Source: Paraburkholderia edwinii (GTDB lineage Bacteria; Pseudomonadota; Gammaproteobacteria; Burkholderiales; Burkholderiaceae). From it: a DNA stretch of 64,000 nt. The notes under the pieces are model-generated. The model searched no databases. It worked only from the letters and a program-made list of their open reading frames with translations, and had not been told where the DNA came from. Made by a program: the position numbers and the translations under genes. This document shows, one piece after another, positions 1 through 9,624 of the stretch. Position 1 is the first letter of the stretch. The number at the start of each line of letters is the position of its first letter. The stretch covers positions 2,666,001 to 2,730,000 of the forward strand of contig NZ_CP080095.1 of NCBI RefSeq assembly GCF_019428685.1. Direction: 5' to 3'.

Positions 1-692
1 ATACCATTTACAGTTCACAATTGTTGTCAAAAGGATTGTCAGCTCGTCCCTATACTGTGTTGTCAGACTTGAGGCATAGCACCATAAGCTGCAACTTCAA
101 TCGCGCTTCCTAAGGCGCACTTCAAAGCGCTTCGTGCTAATTGGCTCAGCGGGTCAAAACTACAATAGCTTTTTCCCCAACACCTTCACCACGACAAACT
201 TAAAGGATTGCAGAGAGGCCGTGGGCATGAGATACCTATAGGCCAGCTTTTCCTTAATGTCGGCATTGCACCTCGCCTTAATGGCATAACGGACTTTCTC
301 CCGGTAATTTTTCGCTTTCCTGCTCTCATGTCCGCCTATATCGGTAGTTGGTGATATGTGGAAAACGAGTATCTGAATTTTTGTGAACTCTGCACTACTA
401 CCTGAATACCGGTTCTAGAATTGGCTCCGTGGACGATTTGATCGTTTGCATAACGGATATCCTGCATCACCATGCGGGTTTGATTTCTATTAAAAGTTAT
501 CGTTTTGTTGTTAAGCATTGCGATATACATATAGTGAAGGTTTTATACATATCCCATTGAAATTCCGTGGTGGGTGGATAAATTCGTCCGTAATTCATGC
601 GATTACTTCGTCGTCGTTGAATTGAAAATCCATCTAACAAGTCGCGGATAAAAAGATAGGCATGAAGAATATTACTTTATAGGGATTTTGAA
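1..692. other. AT-richer non-coding region before the adhesin gene
   Basis: No convincing gene is seen here; the only small open frame (minus strand, about 336-530) has no recognisable domain or ribosome site. The stretch is clearly lower in GC than the rest of the window and probably holds a long leader or promoter for the adhesin downstream. I could not pick a confident -35/-10 pair. Low GC upstream of a surface adhesin is compatible with silencing by an H-NS-like protein, but that is inference. Confidence 0.5.
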
Positions 693-3600
693 ATGAACAA
701 AGTCTACAAGGTAGTATGGCCGGGACACCGGGAGCGCCAGGCGCAACGCAGCAAAATGAGCGCTGCCGCGATCATGTCGATATGTCTAGGGGCAATGGCA
801 GTTCCCCAGCAGGCGTCGGCTCAGTATGTTGCGGGACCAGGCGCAACGGCTACCGGTACTGATGCGACAGCGGTTGGCCCCGTTGCAACGGCTGCGGGCA
901 CCGACGCGACCGCCGTTGGGCCCGGCGCCACGGCGACCGGAGCGAACGCGACTTCATATGGGCACGCCGCATCGGCATCGACCGATAGCGCCACGGCCAT
1001 CGGAGGGAATTCCCAGGCAAGTCAAAATGGTTCGACGGCGATCGGGATCAACTCGCAGGCAACCGGCGTCAACGCAACCGCGCTCGGAGACACAGCGACA
1101 GCGTCCGCAGAGAACGCGAACGCAATCGGGGATTTTTCAACGGCGTCCGGAATTGGTAGCACAGCGCTCGGTGCCGGCGCCAATGCAGTCGCCGATCATT
1201 CTGTTGCCGGCGGATTCGATGCGAGGGCCTCAGGTCTGTCATCGATTGCGATCGGCGACACGTCCGTCGCCGCAAGCAACCAGTCAACGGCGTTAGGGTC
1301 GAGTGCATCGGCGGCGGCAGTAGCTGGAACCGCTTTGGGGAATCAGTCGGTCGTCGCTGCAGGCGCAGATAGCGGCGTAGCGGTCGGAAGCGGCGCAGTG
1401 TCGAGTGGTATCGCGGCCGTCGCGCTCGGTACGAACGCAGGCTCGGCGGGCACAAGTTCGATCGCCATCGGCGCGGGTGGCGGCACGGGGGCCGGACTGG
1501 GCACCCAGGCAACCGGCAATCAGTCGATAGCCATTGGCTTTGGCAGTACGGCAACCGCTCAATCGGCGGTGGTTTTTGGGCCGAACTCCATCGCATCAGC
1601 AGCCAGTTCAGTCGCGATCGGCGACACGGCGACCGCAAACGCGGCCGGCGCGATCGCGATAGGGCAGACCGCCACTGCAACCGGCGGCAAGGCGGTATCG
1701 ATCGGCGTCGGTAACACCGCGTCAGGTGACGGTGCGGTCGCGATCGGCGATCCGAATACCGCGACGGGTACCGGCGCTGTGGCGATGGGCGCAAACAACA
1801 CGGCAAACGGGCAGGGTGCCGTGGCGCTAGGAAACACGTCTGTGGCGACGGGCCAAGGCGCCGTCGCACTTGGCAATGCATCGCAGGCCAACACCGCGGG
1901 ATCGGTCGCGCTGGGCGACACTGCGGCGGTGCAGGCCGCTGGCACGAACGGTGTGGCGCTGGGTTCCGGCGCGACGGTTAGCGTTGCCAACAGCGTAGCG
2001 CTCGGCGCGGGCTCGACGACGGCTGCGGCGGTTCCGGTTGCGGGCGCAACGATCGGCGGAAACAACTACACGTTTGCCGGCGCGGCGCCTGCCGGCGTGG
2101 TGAGCGTCGGCGCCGCTGGCGCGGAACGGCAAATCCAGAACGTCGCTGCGGGCCAGCTGAGTCAGACCAGCACCGACGCCGTGAATGGTTCACAGCTCTT
2201 CGCGACCAACCAGCAGGTCGATGCGAATACGACCGCCATCTCGAACATCAGCAATGGCGGAGGCATCAAGTATTTCCATGCGAACTCCACGGCGGCGGAT
2301 AGTCAGGCCACCGGCACGGACAGCGTGGCCATCGGTCCGCTTTCCGTTGCGGGCGGAGCGAGCAGCCTCGCTGCCGGCAACGGCGCGCAGGCAACCGTCG
2401 ACAACAGTCTCGCGCTCGGCTCGCAATCGAATGTCTCCGTCACGGGGGGCGTGGCGATCGGCTCCGGCTCGGTGTCCGATCGTGCTATCGCGCCAGGCGT
2501 CGGTTCCATTCCAGCGGGAAGTCAGTCGGTGCCGTTCAACACTGCCGATGCCACGTTGCTCGGTGCCGTATCCTTCGGAAGTGCGACCGGCAACACCTTC
2601 CGTCAACTGACCAACGTCGCGGACGGTACCCAGCCGCATGATGCGGCCACGATCCGGCAGCTGACCGGCGCGCTTCAATCCTTTGCGGTGACGCCGACGC
2701 TCTACTTCCACGCGAACTCGGCGGCGGCAGATTCGTTGGCGGTAGGCGCCGAGTCGATCGCGGTGGGCCCGACCACGGTGGTTAATGGCGACAACGGCGT
2801 CGGTATCGGTCACGGTGCAATCGTTCAGCAGACTGCACCGGGTGGCGTCGCAATCGGCGAAGCTGCAAATTCCGGTGATGCCGACGCCATTGCGCTTGGC
2901 AGCGGTGCCACCGCGAACGGCGCTCAATCGATCGCGCAGGGTGCGAATGCGAGCGTGACGGGAGCGGGTGGTGTGGCACTCGGCTCGGGCGCGCAAAGCA
3001 CTGCGACCGATGCAGTCGCATTGGGCTCCGGTTCAAGTGCCACGTTTGCCAATAGTGTCGCCATTGGTGCGGGATCTCAGACCACCGTCGGCGCATTGAC
3101 CAACTATATCGCTTACGGATTGAGCAGCCCTCAGTCGTCGGCGGGCGAGGTCAATGTCGGCAACCGGCAGATCACCGGCGTTGCCGCGGGCAGTCAGGGT
3201 ACGGATGCCGTCAACGTGTCTCAACTGCAGTCGGTGCAAAACCAGCTGACCACGTTGATCCAGAATTCCAATGGTGGCGGCGGTGGCACATTTAACTCTA
3301 ACCCGGGCTCGACCTCGCAGCCCGCGTCGTCAGGGGCCAACTCATCGGCGGGTGGGCTCGGCGCCGTGGCTTCCGGAACCAACAGTTCCGCCGTCGGCAA
3401 CGGTTCGCAGGCGAGCGGCAATAACTCCACTGCGGTTGGCGCGGGCGCGTCCTCAAGCGGCAATAACTCGGCCGCAGTGGGCGCGGGCAGTAACGACGAC
3501 GGCCGCTCGAACGTCGTGTCCGTCGGCACCACCGTGAATCAGCGCCAGGTGACGAATGTCGCCGCGGGTACGCAAGGCACCGACGCGGTGAACCTCGATC

Positions 3601-3911
3601 AGCTGAACGCGGGCATTGCGCAGGCAAACAACTACACCGACTCCCGAATCGATGCGTTGCAGGGAAACATCAATTCGGTTGCACGCAACGCGTACTCGGG
3701 TATTGCGGCAGCCGCCGCTCTGACCATGATTCCGGAAGTGGACAAGGACAAGACGCTCGCGGTCGGCATCGGTACCGCCGGTTATCGCGGCTATCAGGCT
3801 GTTGCGATCGGTGCGTCTGCCCGCATTACGGAAAACATCAAGATGAAGGCCGGTGTCGGCATGAGCCCTGGCGGCGACACAGTTGGCGTGGGCGCCTCGA
3901 TGCAATGGTGA
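693..3911 (+). CDS. YadA-like trimeric autotransporter adhesin
   Basis: A 1072-residue type Vc secreted adhesin. It begins with an extended signal peptide region (MNKVYKVVW) followed by a hydrophobic segment ending QQASA near residue 43. The bulk is dozens of YadA-head repeats of the form AxAxG/AVAIG, the left-handed parallel beta-roll of Hep_Hag/YadA heads. Neck motifs of the TDAVN-SQL type occur near residues 494, 837 and 962. The last ~75 residues are a YadA membrane anchor starting near YSGIAAAAALTM and ending in aromatic Trp, as expected for outer-membrane beta-barrel recognition. A Ser/Gly/Asn-rich linker separates the last head block from the stalk. Coiled-coil stalk is short relative to head. 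The OmpA-like lipoprotein gene starts 58 bases downstream and likely shares the transcript. Ligand cannot be predicted. Confidence 0.95.
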   Translation: MNKVYKVVWPGHRERQAQRSKMSAAAIMSICLGAMAVPQQASAQYVAGPGATATGTDATAVGPVATAAGTDATAVGPGATATGANATSYGHAASASTDSATAIGGNSQASQNGSTAIGINSQATGVNATALGDTATASAENANAIGDFSTASGIGSTALGAGANAVADHSVAGGFDARASGLSSIAIGDTSVAASNQSTALGSSASAAAVAGTALGNQSVVAAGADSGVAVGSGAVSSGIAAVALGTNAGSAGTSSIAIGAGGGTGAGLGTQATGNQSIAIGFGSTATAQSAVVFGPNSIASAASSVAIGDTATANAAGAIAIGQTATATGGKAVSIGVGNTASGDGAVAIGDPNTATGTGAVAMGANNTANGQGAVALGNTSVATGQGAVALGNASQANTAGSVALGDTAAVQAAGTNGVALGSGATVSVANSVALGAGSTTAAAVPVAGATIGGNNYTFAGAAPAGVVSVGAAGAERQIQNVAAGQLSQTSTDAVNGSQLFATNQQVDANTTAISNISNGGGIKYFHANSTAADSQATGTDSVAIGPLSVAGGASSLAAGNGAQATVDNSLALGSQSNVSVTGGVAIGSGSVSDRAIAPGVGSIPAGSQSVPFNTADATLLGAVSFGSATGNTFRQLTNVADGTQPHDAATIRQLTGALQSFAVTPTLYFHANSAAADSLAVGAESIAVGPTTVVNGDNGVGIGHGAIVQQTAPGGVAIGEAANSGDADAIALGSGATANGAQSIAQGANASVTGAGGVALGSGAQSTATDAVALGSGSSATFANSVAIGAGSQTTVGALTNYIAYGLSSPQSSAGEVNVGNRQITGVAAGSQGTDAVNVSQLQSVQNQLTTLIQNSNGGGGGTFNSNPGSTSQPASSGANSSAGGLGAVASGTNSSAVGNGSQASGNNSTAVGAGASSSGNNSAAVGAGSNDDGRSNVVSVGTTVNQRQVTNVAAGTQGTDAVNLDQLNAGIAQANNYTDSRIDALQGNINSVARNAYSGIAAAAALTMIPEVDKDKTLAVGIGTAGYRGYQAVAIGASARITENIKMKAGVGMSPGGDTVGVGASMQW

Positions 3912-3969
3912 GCGTAGCCGGCGAGTGCGTAGCGACAGGTGCCTTCAAACAAACTATATGGAGTACGTG

Positions 3970-4692
3970 ATGACCTCACGAATTTTGCAAATGCTGTTCA
4001 TGTCGATGTCCATGGCGATTTTGCTCGCTGCTTGCACGAGCGCGTCCGGACCGACTTACAACCTGTACACAGAGAAGTCGAGCGACGGCGCGAAGGTGTA
4101 TCGGGTGGAATGCGGTGGGTTGCTGGAATCGTCCGCGACCTGCAGATCGATCGCCGAGCGGACCTGCGGCAATCAGCCCGTATCGGTCGTTCAGGAGCGT
4201 GATCGCATACGCCCCGACGCGGAGAAAGCCAATCCGCGGATGCTGGTTTTCAGATGCGGCGCCGCGCCGACGGTAGCTGCGGCGGCGAGCGAGCCACCTG
4301 CGGCCAAAGAGCTTGAAAATTTCACGCTTAACGCTGACGCGCTTTTTGCCTTCGGGAAGTCCGACCTTGATTCAATGCTGCCGGCTGGAAAGGCACAACT
4401 CACGGATGTCATTGAGAAAATCAGGACGCACAAAGACGCCACCCGCATTCTCGTGGTCGGGCACACGGATCGCATCGGTTCCGATGCCGTGAATAAGCCG
4501 CTATCGATCGCGCGCGCAAATACCGTTCGCGATTTCATGATCTCGCGCGGGCTGGACGGGAGCATGATCCAGGCGCAAGGCGTGGGGTCGACCCAGCCGG
4601 TATCGCACTGCCCGGAGGGACGCAGCCGAGCAGTTATCGCATGCCTCCAACCCGATCGACGGGTGCAAATAACGGTGAACGGTCAACGGTGA
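3970..4692 (+). CDS. OmpA-family outer-membrane lipoprotein
   Basis: A 240-residue lipoprotein. The start is set at 3970 because GGAG lies six bases upstream; upstream in-frame codons lack such a site. The N-terminus is a type II signal peptide with lipobox LLAAC, placing the lipidated Cys at residue 22. The C-terminal half (about 115-240) is an OmpA-like peptidoglycan-binding domain with the usual ALFAFGKSDLD strand, VGHTDRIGSDAVN and SIARANTVRDF motifs and an RRVQITV end. The gene sits directly behind a trimeric adhesin. Paired OmpA-like lipoproteins are common next to Burkholderia trimeric autotransporters and may help anchoring or assembly; that role is inference. Confidence 0.9.
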   Translation: MTSRILQMLFMSMSMAILLAACTSASGPTYNLYTEKSSDGAKVYRVECGGLLESSATCRSIAERTCGNQPVSVVQERDRIRPDAEKANPRMLVFRCGAAPTVAAAASEPPAAKELENFTLNADALFAFGKSDLDSMLPAGKAQLTDVIEKIRTHKDATRILVVGHTDRIGSDAVNKPLSIARANTVRDFMISRGLDGSMIQAQGVGSTQPVSHCPEGRSRAVIACLQPDRRVQITVNGQR

Positions 4693-4880
4693 TGAAGCGC
4701 GACTGGGGTCGTCACTTCGCGTCCTTTAACCGGGCCGGCTCGCTTCTGCGCTGAGCGTCGGCGACGAGATACATCAAACAAGCTAACGCGGGCGCAAACC
4801 TGTTCGTCCAGACTGATGAAGACATAGCATTCATCGGCGCGATCGAAGCCGATTGCCGTTTGTGACCCGCGAAAATTTGG

Positions 4881-5699
4881 ATGGCGATGATGAGACGGGT
4901 AGGGGTTTATGTAGATGGAAACAGCATCGACATGAACGGCGGTCACGGAATGAGGTACGAGGTGTTGCGTGAGCTCGCCGGACGCGCCGGTGCGATGATC
5001 CAGCGCTTGCACGCATATCTGACGTTCGACGAACGTCGCGCAAGCCGCTTTAGCAACTATGAAACGCGTGTAAAGAGCTATCAGGCCGCGCTGCGGGAAA
5101 AAGGATTTCGCGTCACAGTCAAACCGCTCAGACACTACGAAGACGAGGACGGGACGGAAACGGTGAAATCCAATTCCGATCTCGGGATGGCGGTCGACGC
5201 ACTGTCGGCGTCGGATCGACTGGATACGGTACTACTCGTAACCGGGGACGGTGACTTTGTCGAGGTTGTGCGAGCACTCCAGAACAAAGGATGCCGGGTG
5301 GAAGTGCTGGGATTCGATAACGTTTCCCCTGAGCTCCGGGAAGCGGCCGATCAATTCATCAATGGGTACCTGATTCCCAATCTATTGCCGGTTCGCAATG
5401 ATGTAGCGGGCTTGCCGGCATGGGGGCAAATCGGTTCGCGCGTGCGCGGCGTGTGCAATCGATTCGAACACGAGGACGGTTACGGGTTCATCGCGTTCTG
5501 GTCAGCGTTGCCCGATACACCCTTGCTCACTGCAACCGATACCAGCCCCGCTTACTTCAGGAGCAGCAGTTTTCAGGAGCCGTCGTCGCTGGCTCGACTG
5601 CCGTCCAGAAATACCGTTCTCGAGTTCGAACTCGCATCGCCGGCGAAGCAGAACGGTGCGCCAGAAGCGCGTCGGATTCAGGTGATCTCGAGCATGTAG
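4881..5699 (+). CDS. NYN (LabA/DUF88-like) protein with C-terminal cold-shock-like domain
   Basis: A 272-residue protein. Residues 1-165 are a NYN/PIN-like nuclease fold: VGVYVDGNS at the N-terminus with the first acidic residue, SDLGMAVDAL in the middle, and LLVTGDGDFVEVV followed by GCRVEVLGF, which are the conserved acidic metal-binding positions of the LabA/DUF88 family. Residues ~185-270 look like a cold-shock/OB domain: RGVCNRFEHEDGYGFIAF resembles the RNP1 region of CspA, FRSSSF resembles RNP2, and the end LEFELA...ARRIQVI matches the last CSD strands. It therefore probably binds and perhaps cleaves RNA. Start could instead be the Met at 4887 or 4890. It appears to be a single-gene unit. 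Confidence 0.8.
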   Translation: MAMMRRVGVYVDGNSIDMNGGHGMRYEVLRELAGRAGAMIQRLHAYLTFDERRASRFSNYETRVKSYQAALREKGFRVTVKPLRHYEDEDGTETVKSNSDLGMAVDALSASDRLDTVLLVTGDGDFVEVVRALQNKGCRVEVLGFDNVSPELREAADQFINGYLIPNLLPVRNDVAGLPAWGQIGSRVRGVCNRFEHEDGYGFIAFWSALPDTPLLTATDTSPAYFRSSSFQEPSSLARLPSRNTVLEFELASPAKQNGAPEARRIQVISSM

Positions 5700-6127
5700 G
5701 CGTGGCTGTTTCGACCTGGCTGGGTCTTGTGTCAGTTATTACGAAGGGGCCTTGTTGACGTAGTTTGACTACACGAGACTTTGACTGTGCGCTGAAATTC
5801 TTTCGTTTATCAAACGGAATATTTCTAAAGCCTGTCGATTATGCCCCGCTGAGGCTTCGACATGGGCGCTACAAGGGAAAGCACTGACGAGGAAACACGT
5901 ACGAATCGTCAGAAGATTTTGTAAGATGGTTTGGAGTTTTGCTACATCGCCACGCTTGGCGACATCCGTGACGCGATGTTCAGAGTCGCGACACGATCGT
6001 CTGTCAGCCACTCGGGAGCGCGTTGCTCCTTACCTGTGTCTCGCGCCAGAACACCGCTTGCCAAGTCGGTGATGACTGCGCTCGTCTATTCAGTAATCCG
6101 TATATTTAACCATCGATGGAGGGAAAT
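5700..6127. other. Non-coding region before the GH3 gene
   Basis: No supported gene. A strong ribosome site (GGAGGG, 6118-6123) at its right edge serves the GH3 gene. The rest is a mixture of moderate-GC sequence without clear hairpin or promoter that I can defend. Confidence 0.5.
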
Positions 6128-8341
6128 ATGAGGATCGCTCGCTGGCCAGCCGCCGCGCTGATGGTGGCGCTGGTCGCATCTGCGCATGCAACCGTCGGCG
6201 GCAAGGATTCGCCGTATCCCTTGCCGCCTCCGTTGGCGGCCGCCGCTGAAGACTTTGGGGCACACGCGCGCGCCGACATGCTCGTGAAAAAAATGTCGCT
6301 CGATGAAAAGCTCCAGCTCATCCATTCCGAGTATCAGATGTCCGATGTGCCCGGCGGCGGCGCGGGTTACATCCAGGGGGTACCGCGTCTGGGCATTCCC
6401 GATCTGAACATGATCGACTCATCGACTGGTTCGGGAAGCACGACCCAGCCTAGCACGACGTTTCCCGCCACGATCGGCCTCGCCGCGAGCTGGGATCCAT
6501 ATCTTTCGCGTGACTTCGGCGCGGTGATTGCCGATCAGTTGCGCGAGCAGGGTTTCGGCATGGGCCTGGGCGGCGGCACCGATCTCGCGCGTGACCCGCG
6601 CGGCGGCCGCGCGTTCGAATACCTTGGCGAAGACCCGGTGCTTGCCGGTGTGATGCTCGCCGCGCGCACGGTCGGCACGCAGGATCGCCGGGTCATCGCG
6701 ACGATCAAGCACTATGTGCTCAACGATCAGGAAACGGGCCGCAACGGCGGCAACAGCCAGGTTGACGAGCGAACCATGCGTGAGCTGTATCTGCTGCCGT
6801 TCGAGATCGCCGCGAAGGAAGGGCGTCCGGGCAGCGTGATGTGCAGCTACAACCGCGTGAACGGCATCTACGCATGCGAGAACCCGCATATCCTGAACGA
6901 TGTGCTGAAGAACGACTGGGGCTTCGAAGGGCAGGTCCAGTCGGACTGGGGTGCGCCGCAAAGCACGGCGCCGTCGATTAACGCGGGCCTCGACGAGGAA
7001 GAGGATGTCGGTCCGACCGTCTATCTGACGCCCGCTCTCGTCAAGCAGGCGCTCGCGACGCATCAGATCACACAACAGCGGCTCGACGATATGGTCCGCC
7101 GCAAGCTGTACGTGATGATTCGCGTCGGCGTGCTCGACCATCCGGCCAAGGGTGGCGCGACGATCGATTTCGCGAAGTATCGTTCGTTTGCGCAGTCTGC
7201 CGAAGAGCAATCGATCGTATTACTGAAGAACGACAGCAACCAGCTGCCGCTCGCGGCGCCTGCGCTGAACAGGATCGCGGTCATTGGCGGTCACGCCGAT
7301 ACGGCCGTGCTGACTGGCGGCGGGTCCGGCAATACGCGCGATCCGGTTACCGGTCACTTCTCGGGGTGCGGCGGTCTCGTGTTCCCGCGTCAGACCGGCT
7401 GCGGCTGGTGGCCCAATCCGTGGCTGACGGTTCCCGTGCCGATCGTCCAGGCAATCCGGCAGCTCGCGCCTTCGGCGAAAGTGAGCTTTGCGGGCAACAC
7501 CGATCAGACGCAGCCATATCGCAACTACACGCAACAGGAGATCGATCAGGCCGTTGCACTGGCTCGCCAGTCTGATGTTGCGCTCGTGGTCGTCACGCAG
7601 GAGGGCGGCGAAGATTTCGGCGAACTGGAAAGCCTGAGCCTCGCGAATCCGGGCAATCAGGACCAGCTGGTCGAGGCCGTCGCGCAGGCGAATCCGCATA
7701 CGGTGGTCATCATCGAAAGCGGCAATCCGGTGCTGATGCCGTGGAAGGATAACGTGGCGGCGATTGTCGAGGCCTGGTATCCGGGCGAGGGAGGCGGACA
7801 GGCGATCGCGAACGTGCTGTTCGGCAAGGTCAATCCGTCGGGCAAGTTGCCTGTTACGTTTCCGGTTCGCGACCAGGACACGCCGACGTGGGGCGCGAAC
7901 GGTACGATTCCGGCCGATCCGGTGTACTCCGAAGCACTCGACATGGGCTATCGCTGGTACGACTCGAAGAACATCCAGCCGATGTTCGAGTTCGGTTACG
8001 GCCTCTCGTATACGCACTTCAGCTATTCGGACCTGTCGGTCAAGCGCGGTCCGGATCACACGCTGACGGCGTCTTTCAAGGTACGCAACGACGGTCGTGT
8101 CGCGGGAGCGGAAACGGCGCAGGTCTATCTCGGCGTCAATTACAACGGCGAGCCGCCGCGACGTCTCGTGGGCTGGGAGAAGACCTATCTGAAGCCTGGC
8201 GAAGCGAAGCAGATGCACGTGACGGTCACGGAGCGGGGGCAGAGCGTCTGGGATACAGCGCATAACGGCTGGAAGTACGTGCCGGGCAGTGCGGTGTATA
8301 TCGGCGCGTCGTCGCGCGATATCAGGCTGCAAAGCCGCTAG
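6128..8341 (+). CDS. bglX-like: Secreted glycoside hydrolase family 3 (beta-glucosidase-like)
   Basis: A 737-residue GH3 enzyme. Start 6128 is chosen for the GGAGGG five bases upstream; it opens a signal peptide (MRIARWPAAALMVALVASAHA), so the product is exported. The N-terminal TIM barrel shows FEYLGEDPVLAG, the KHYVLNDQETGRN loop and QSDWGA with the family nucleophile Asp near residue 272. The alpha/beta sandwich follows (QSIVLLKND, VVVVTQEGGEDFGELESLSL), then a fibronectin-III-like C-terminal domain (AQVYLGVNY, PRRLVGWEK). Likely removes glucose or xylose from plant-derived oligosaccharides. Exact substrate is not predictable. Flanked by a terminator-like hairpin, so monocistronic. Confidence 0.93.
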   Translation: MRIARWPAAALMVALVASAHATVGGKDSPYPLPPPLAAAAEDFGAHARADMLVKKMSLDEKLQLIHSEYQMSDVPGGGAGYIQGVPRLGIPDLNMIDSSTGSGSTTQPSTTFPATIGLAASWDPYLSRDFGAVIADQLREQGFGMGLGGGTDLARDPRGGRAFEYLGEDPVLAGVMLAARTVGTQDRRVIATIKHYVLNDQETGRNGGNSQVDERTMRELYLLPFEIAAKEGRPGSVMCSYNRVNGIYACENPHILNDVLKNDWGFEGQVQSDWGAPQSTAPSINAGLDEEEDVGPTVYLTPALVKQALATHQITQQRLDDMVRRKLYVMIRVGVLDHPAKGGATIDFAKYRSFAQSAEEQSIVLLKNDSNQLPLAAPALNRIAVIGGHADTAVLTGGGSGNTRDPVTGHFSGCGGLVFPRQTGCGWWPNPWLTVPVPIVQAIRQLAPSAKVSFAGNTDQTQPYRNYTQQEIDQAVALARQSDVALVVVTQEGGEDFGELESLSLANPGNQDQLVEAVAQANPHTVVIIESGNPVLMPWKDNVAAIVEAWYPGEGGGQAIANVLFGKVNPSGKLPVTFPVRDQDTPTWGANGTIPADPVYSEALDMGYRWYDSKNIQPMFEFGYGLSYTHFSYSDLSVKRGPDHTLTASFKVRNDGRVAGAETAQVYLGVNYNGEPPRRLVGWEKTYLKPGEAKQMHVTVTERGQSVWDTAHNGWKYVPGSAVYIGASSRDIRLQSR

Positions 8342-8351
8342 TCTGCGAGGA

Positions 8352-8386
8352 CCCCCGGAGTGCCGGCATGGGCGGAACTCCGGGGT
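8352..8386 (+). terminator. Hairpin after the GH3 gene
   Basis: Arms CCCCGGAGT and ACTCCGGGG pair over nine bases around a ~15-base loop, eleven bases past the stop codon. There is no strong T-run, so it may also act as a bidirectional terminator with the convergent minus-strand regulator. Confidence 0.6.
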
Positions 8387-8447
8387 TGTAGAAGAACGAT
8401 CCGCTTGACTCGATGATGCCTCGCGTGGGAGCTATTTACGATAACCG

Positions 8448-9077
8448 TCACGCACGGTCATCGCGCCGATGTGGGTGAATGTCCAGGGCTTTAGCCTTAC
8501 GTACAAGGTCCGGTATCGATCGCGAGTTCATCTTTTTCATCACCTTGCTGCGATGCAGCTTCACTGAGTCCTCGCTGATCTTCATGACGCATGCGATCTG
8601 CTTGTTCATGAGGCCCGTGATCACGAGATGCATGACCTCTCTTTCCCGAGGCGAAAGTTTCGCATAGCAGATTCTCAAGGGCATCAGCCTGTGCTCTTCG
8701 TCGCGTCGCCAGCTATCGCGTTCGAGCGCATGGTGTACCGCATCGAGCAAGACCTGATCTCGAACGGGTTTAAGCAGAAAATCCACGGCGCCGGCTTTCA
8801 TCGCTTGAACGGACATCGCCACATCGCAGTGCCTCGTCAAACAAACGATCGGCAGATGCAGGTCGAGACGACGGCAATCACGCTGGAAAAGAAGGCTACT
8901 TTCGCCCCGGGACCCGATATCGAGCACGATGCAACTTATGGCATCCGGTCGCTCGAATGACAGAAAGGCCATAGAAGACTCGAACGCTTCTACCCGATAG
9001 CCGATGGAACACAGAAGCGCGTCCAGCGCTGCACGCATCGATGGGTCACTGTCGATGACATAGACAACAGGCTGCAC
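8448..9077 (-). CDS. FixJ/NodW-type two-component response regulator
   Basis: A 209-residue response regulator started at a GTG with GGAG ten bases upstream; longer in-frame extensions lack the receiver fold. The receiver spans ~1-120 with phospho-acceptor Asp53 (VLDIG), switch Thr/Cys region and Lys103 (LLKP). The first acidic pair reads DSD. Residues ~145-205 form a LuxR-type HTH (LSPREREVMHLV, LMNKQIA, VKLHRSKVMKKM). No histidine kinase gene is adjacent, so it is an orphan regulator. It is the last gene of a minus-strand run that starts at the hydrolase near 11.3 kb. Confidence 0.85.
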   Translation of the reverse strand: MQPVVYVIDSDPSMRAALDALLCSIGYRVEAFESSMAFLSFERPDAISCIVLDIGSRGESSLLFQRDCRRLDLHLPIVCLTRHCDVAMSVQAMKAGAVDFLLKPVRDQVLLDAVHHALERDSWRRDEEHRLMPLRICYAKLSPREREVMHLVITGLMNKQIACVMKISEDSVKLHRSKVMKKMNSRSIPDLVRKAKALDIHPHRRDDRA

Positions 9078-9153
9078 GCCGTTCAAACTCCATTCCGGCA
9101 AAGCCTCGCACGACGCCGTGCGAAGCCGACGCTCCGTCGCATTCCGTCTCGCG

Positions 9154-9576
9154 TCATTGCGTAGGAACGGGCACGATCGCTGAAATCTTCCATCCTGCGG
9201 GCGTACGCACGGCGAACTCATTGACGAGGAAGCGGAGCGTGTTCTCTGCGCCACCTTGCGTGCCGATCGTGATCGACGTTGGAGCATAAATGTGCGCGAC
9301 GTCTTCACCGATCGCGATAATCCTGATCTGATCCACCTCCGGTTCGAACCGCCAGGTTCCGGTAAAAACGGTACGGAAATGGTCGAGCACGGCATCGCGT
9401 CCCCAGAAACAGTACGCCCGTCCGACGAAGTTGACTGGATCGTCTTGCCCCGGAGCAGTACGCGCGAGCACTTCGTCCATCGCGTCAATGTCGTGTGCCG
9501 TTTCCGCGGCGGCCTGCCGAAGGAACAACGCGTGAATATCAGCGACATCGGTGTCGGTCAGTGTGTGCGTTTTCAT
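9154..9576 (-). CDS. SnoaL/NTF2-like nuclear-transport-factor-fold protein
   Basis: 140 residues with the cone-shaped NTF2-like pattern: N-terminal helix (DIHALFLRQAAAETAHDIDAM), the central WGRDAVLDHF segment and beta strands ending AGWKISAIVPVP. It resembles YybH/SgcJ-type DUF4440 proteins of unknown function, some of which act on small aromatic or polyketide-like molecules. It lies 48 bases after the crotonase gene on the same strand, so it is likely co-transcribed. No catalytic residue can be assigned. Confidence 0.75.
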   Translation of the reverse strand: MKTHTLTDTDVADIHALFLRQAAAETAHDIDAMDEVLARTAPGQDDPVNFVGRAYCFWGRDAVLDHFRTVFTGTWRFEPEVDQIRIIAIGEDVAHIYAPTSITIGTQGGAENTLRFLVNEFAVRTPAGWKISAIVPVPTQ

Positions 9577-9624
9577 TGACGTCCTTTGCGGTTATTTGCG
9601 GGTTGTTTCGCGCTTGTTTCCCGC

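Noticed and set aside
336..530. 64-codon minus-strand ORF near the left edge
   Set aside because: No ribosome site, no similarity that I recognise.
1069..1881. Several Arg-rich minus-strand frames within the adhesin
   Set aside because: Products of the repetitive GC-rich sequence; no start signals.
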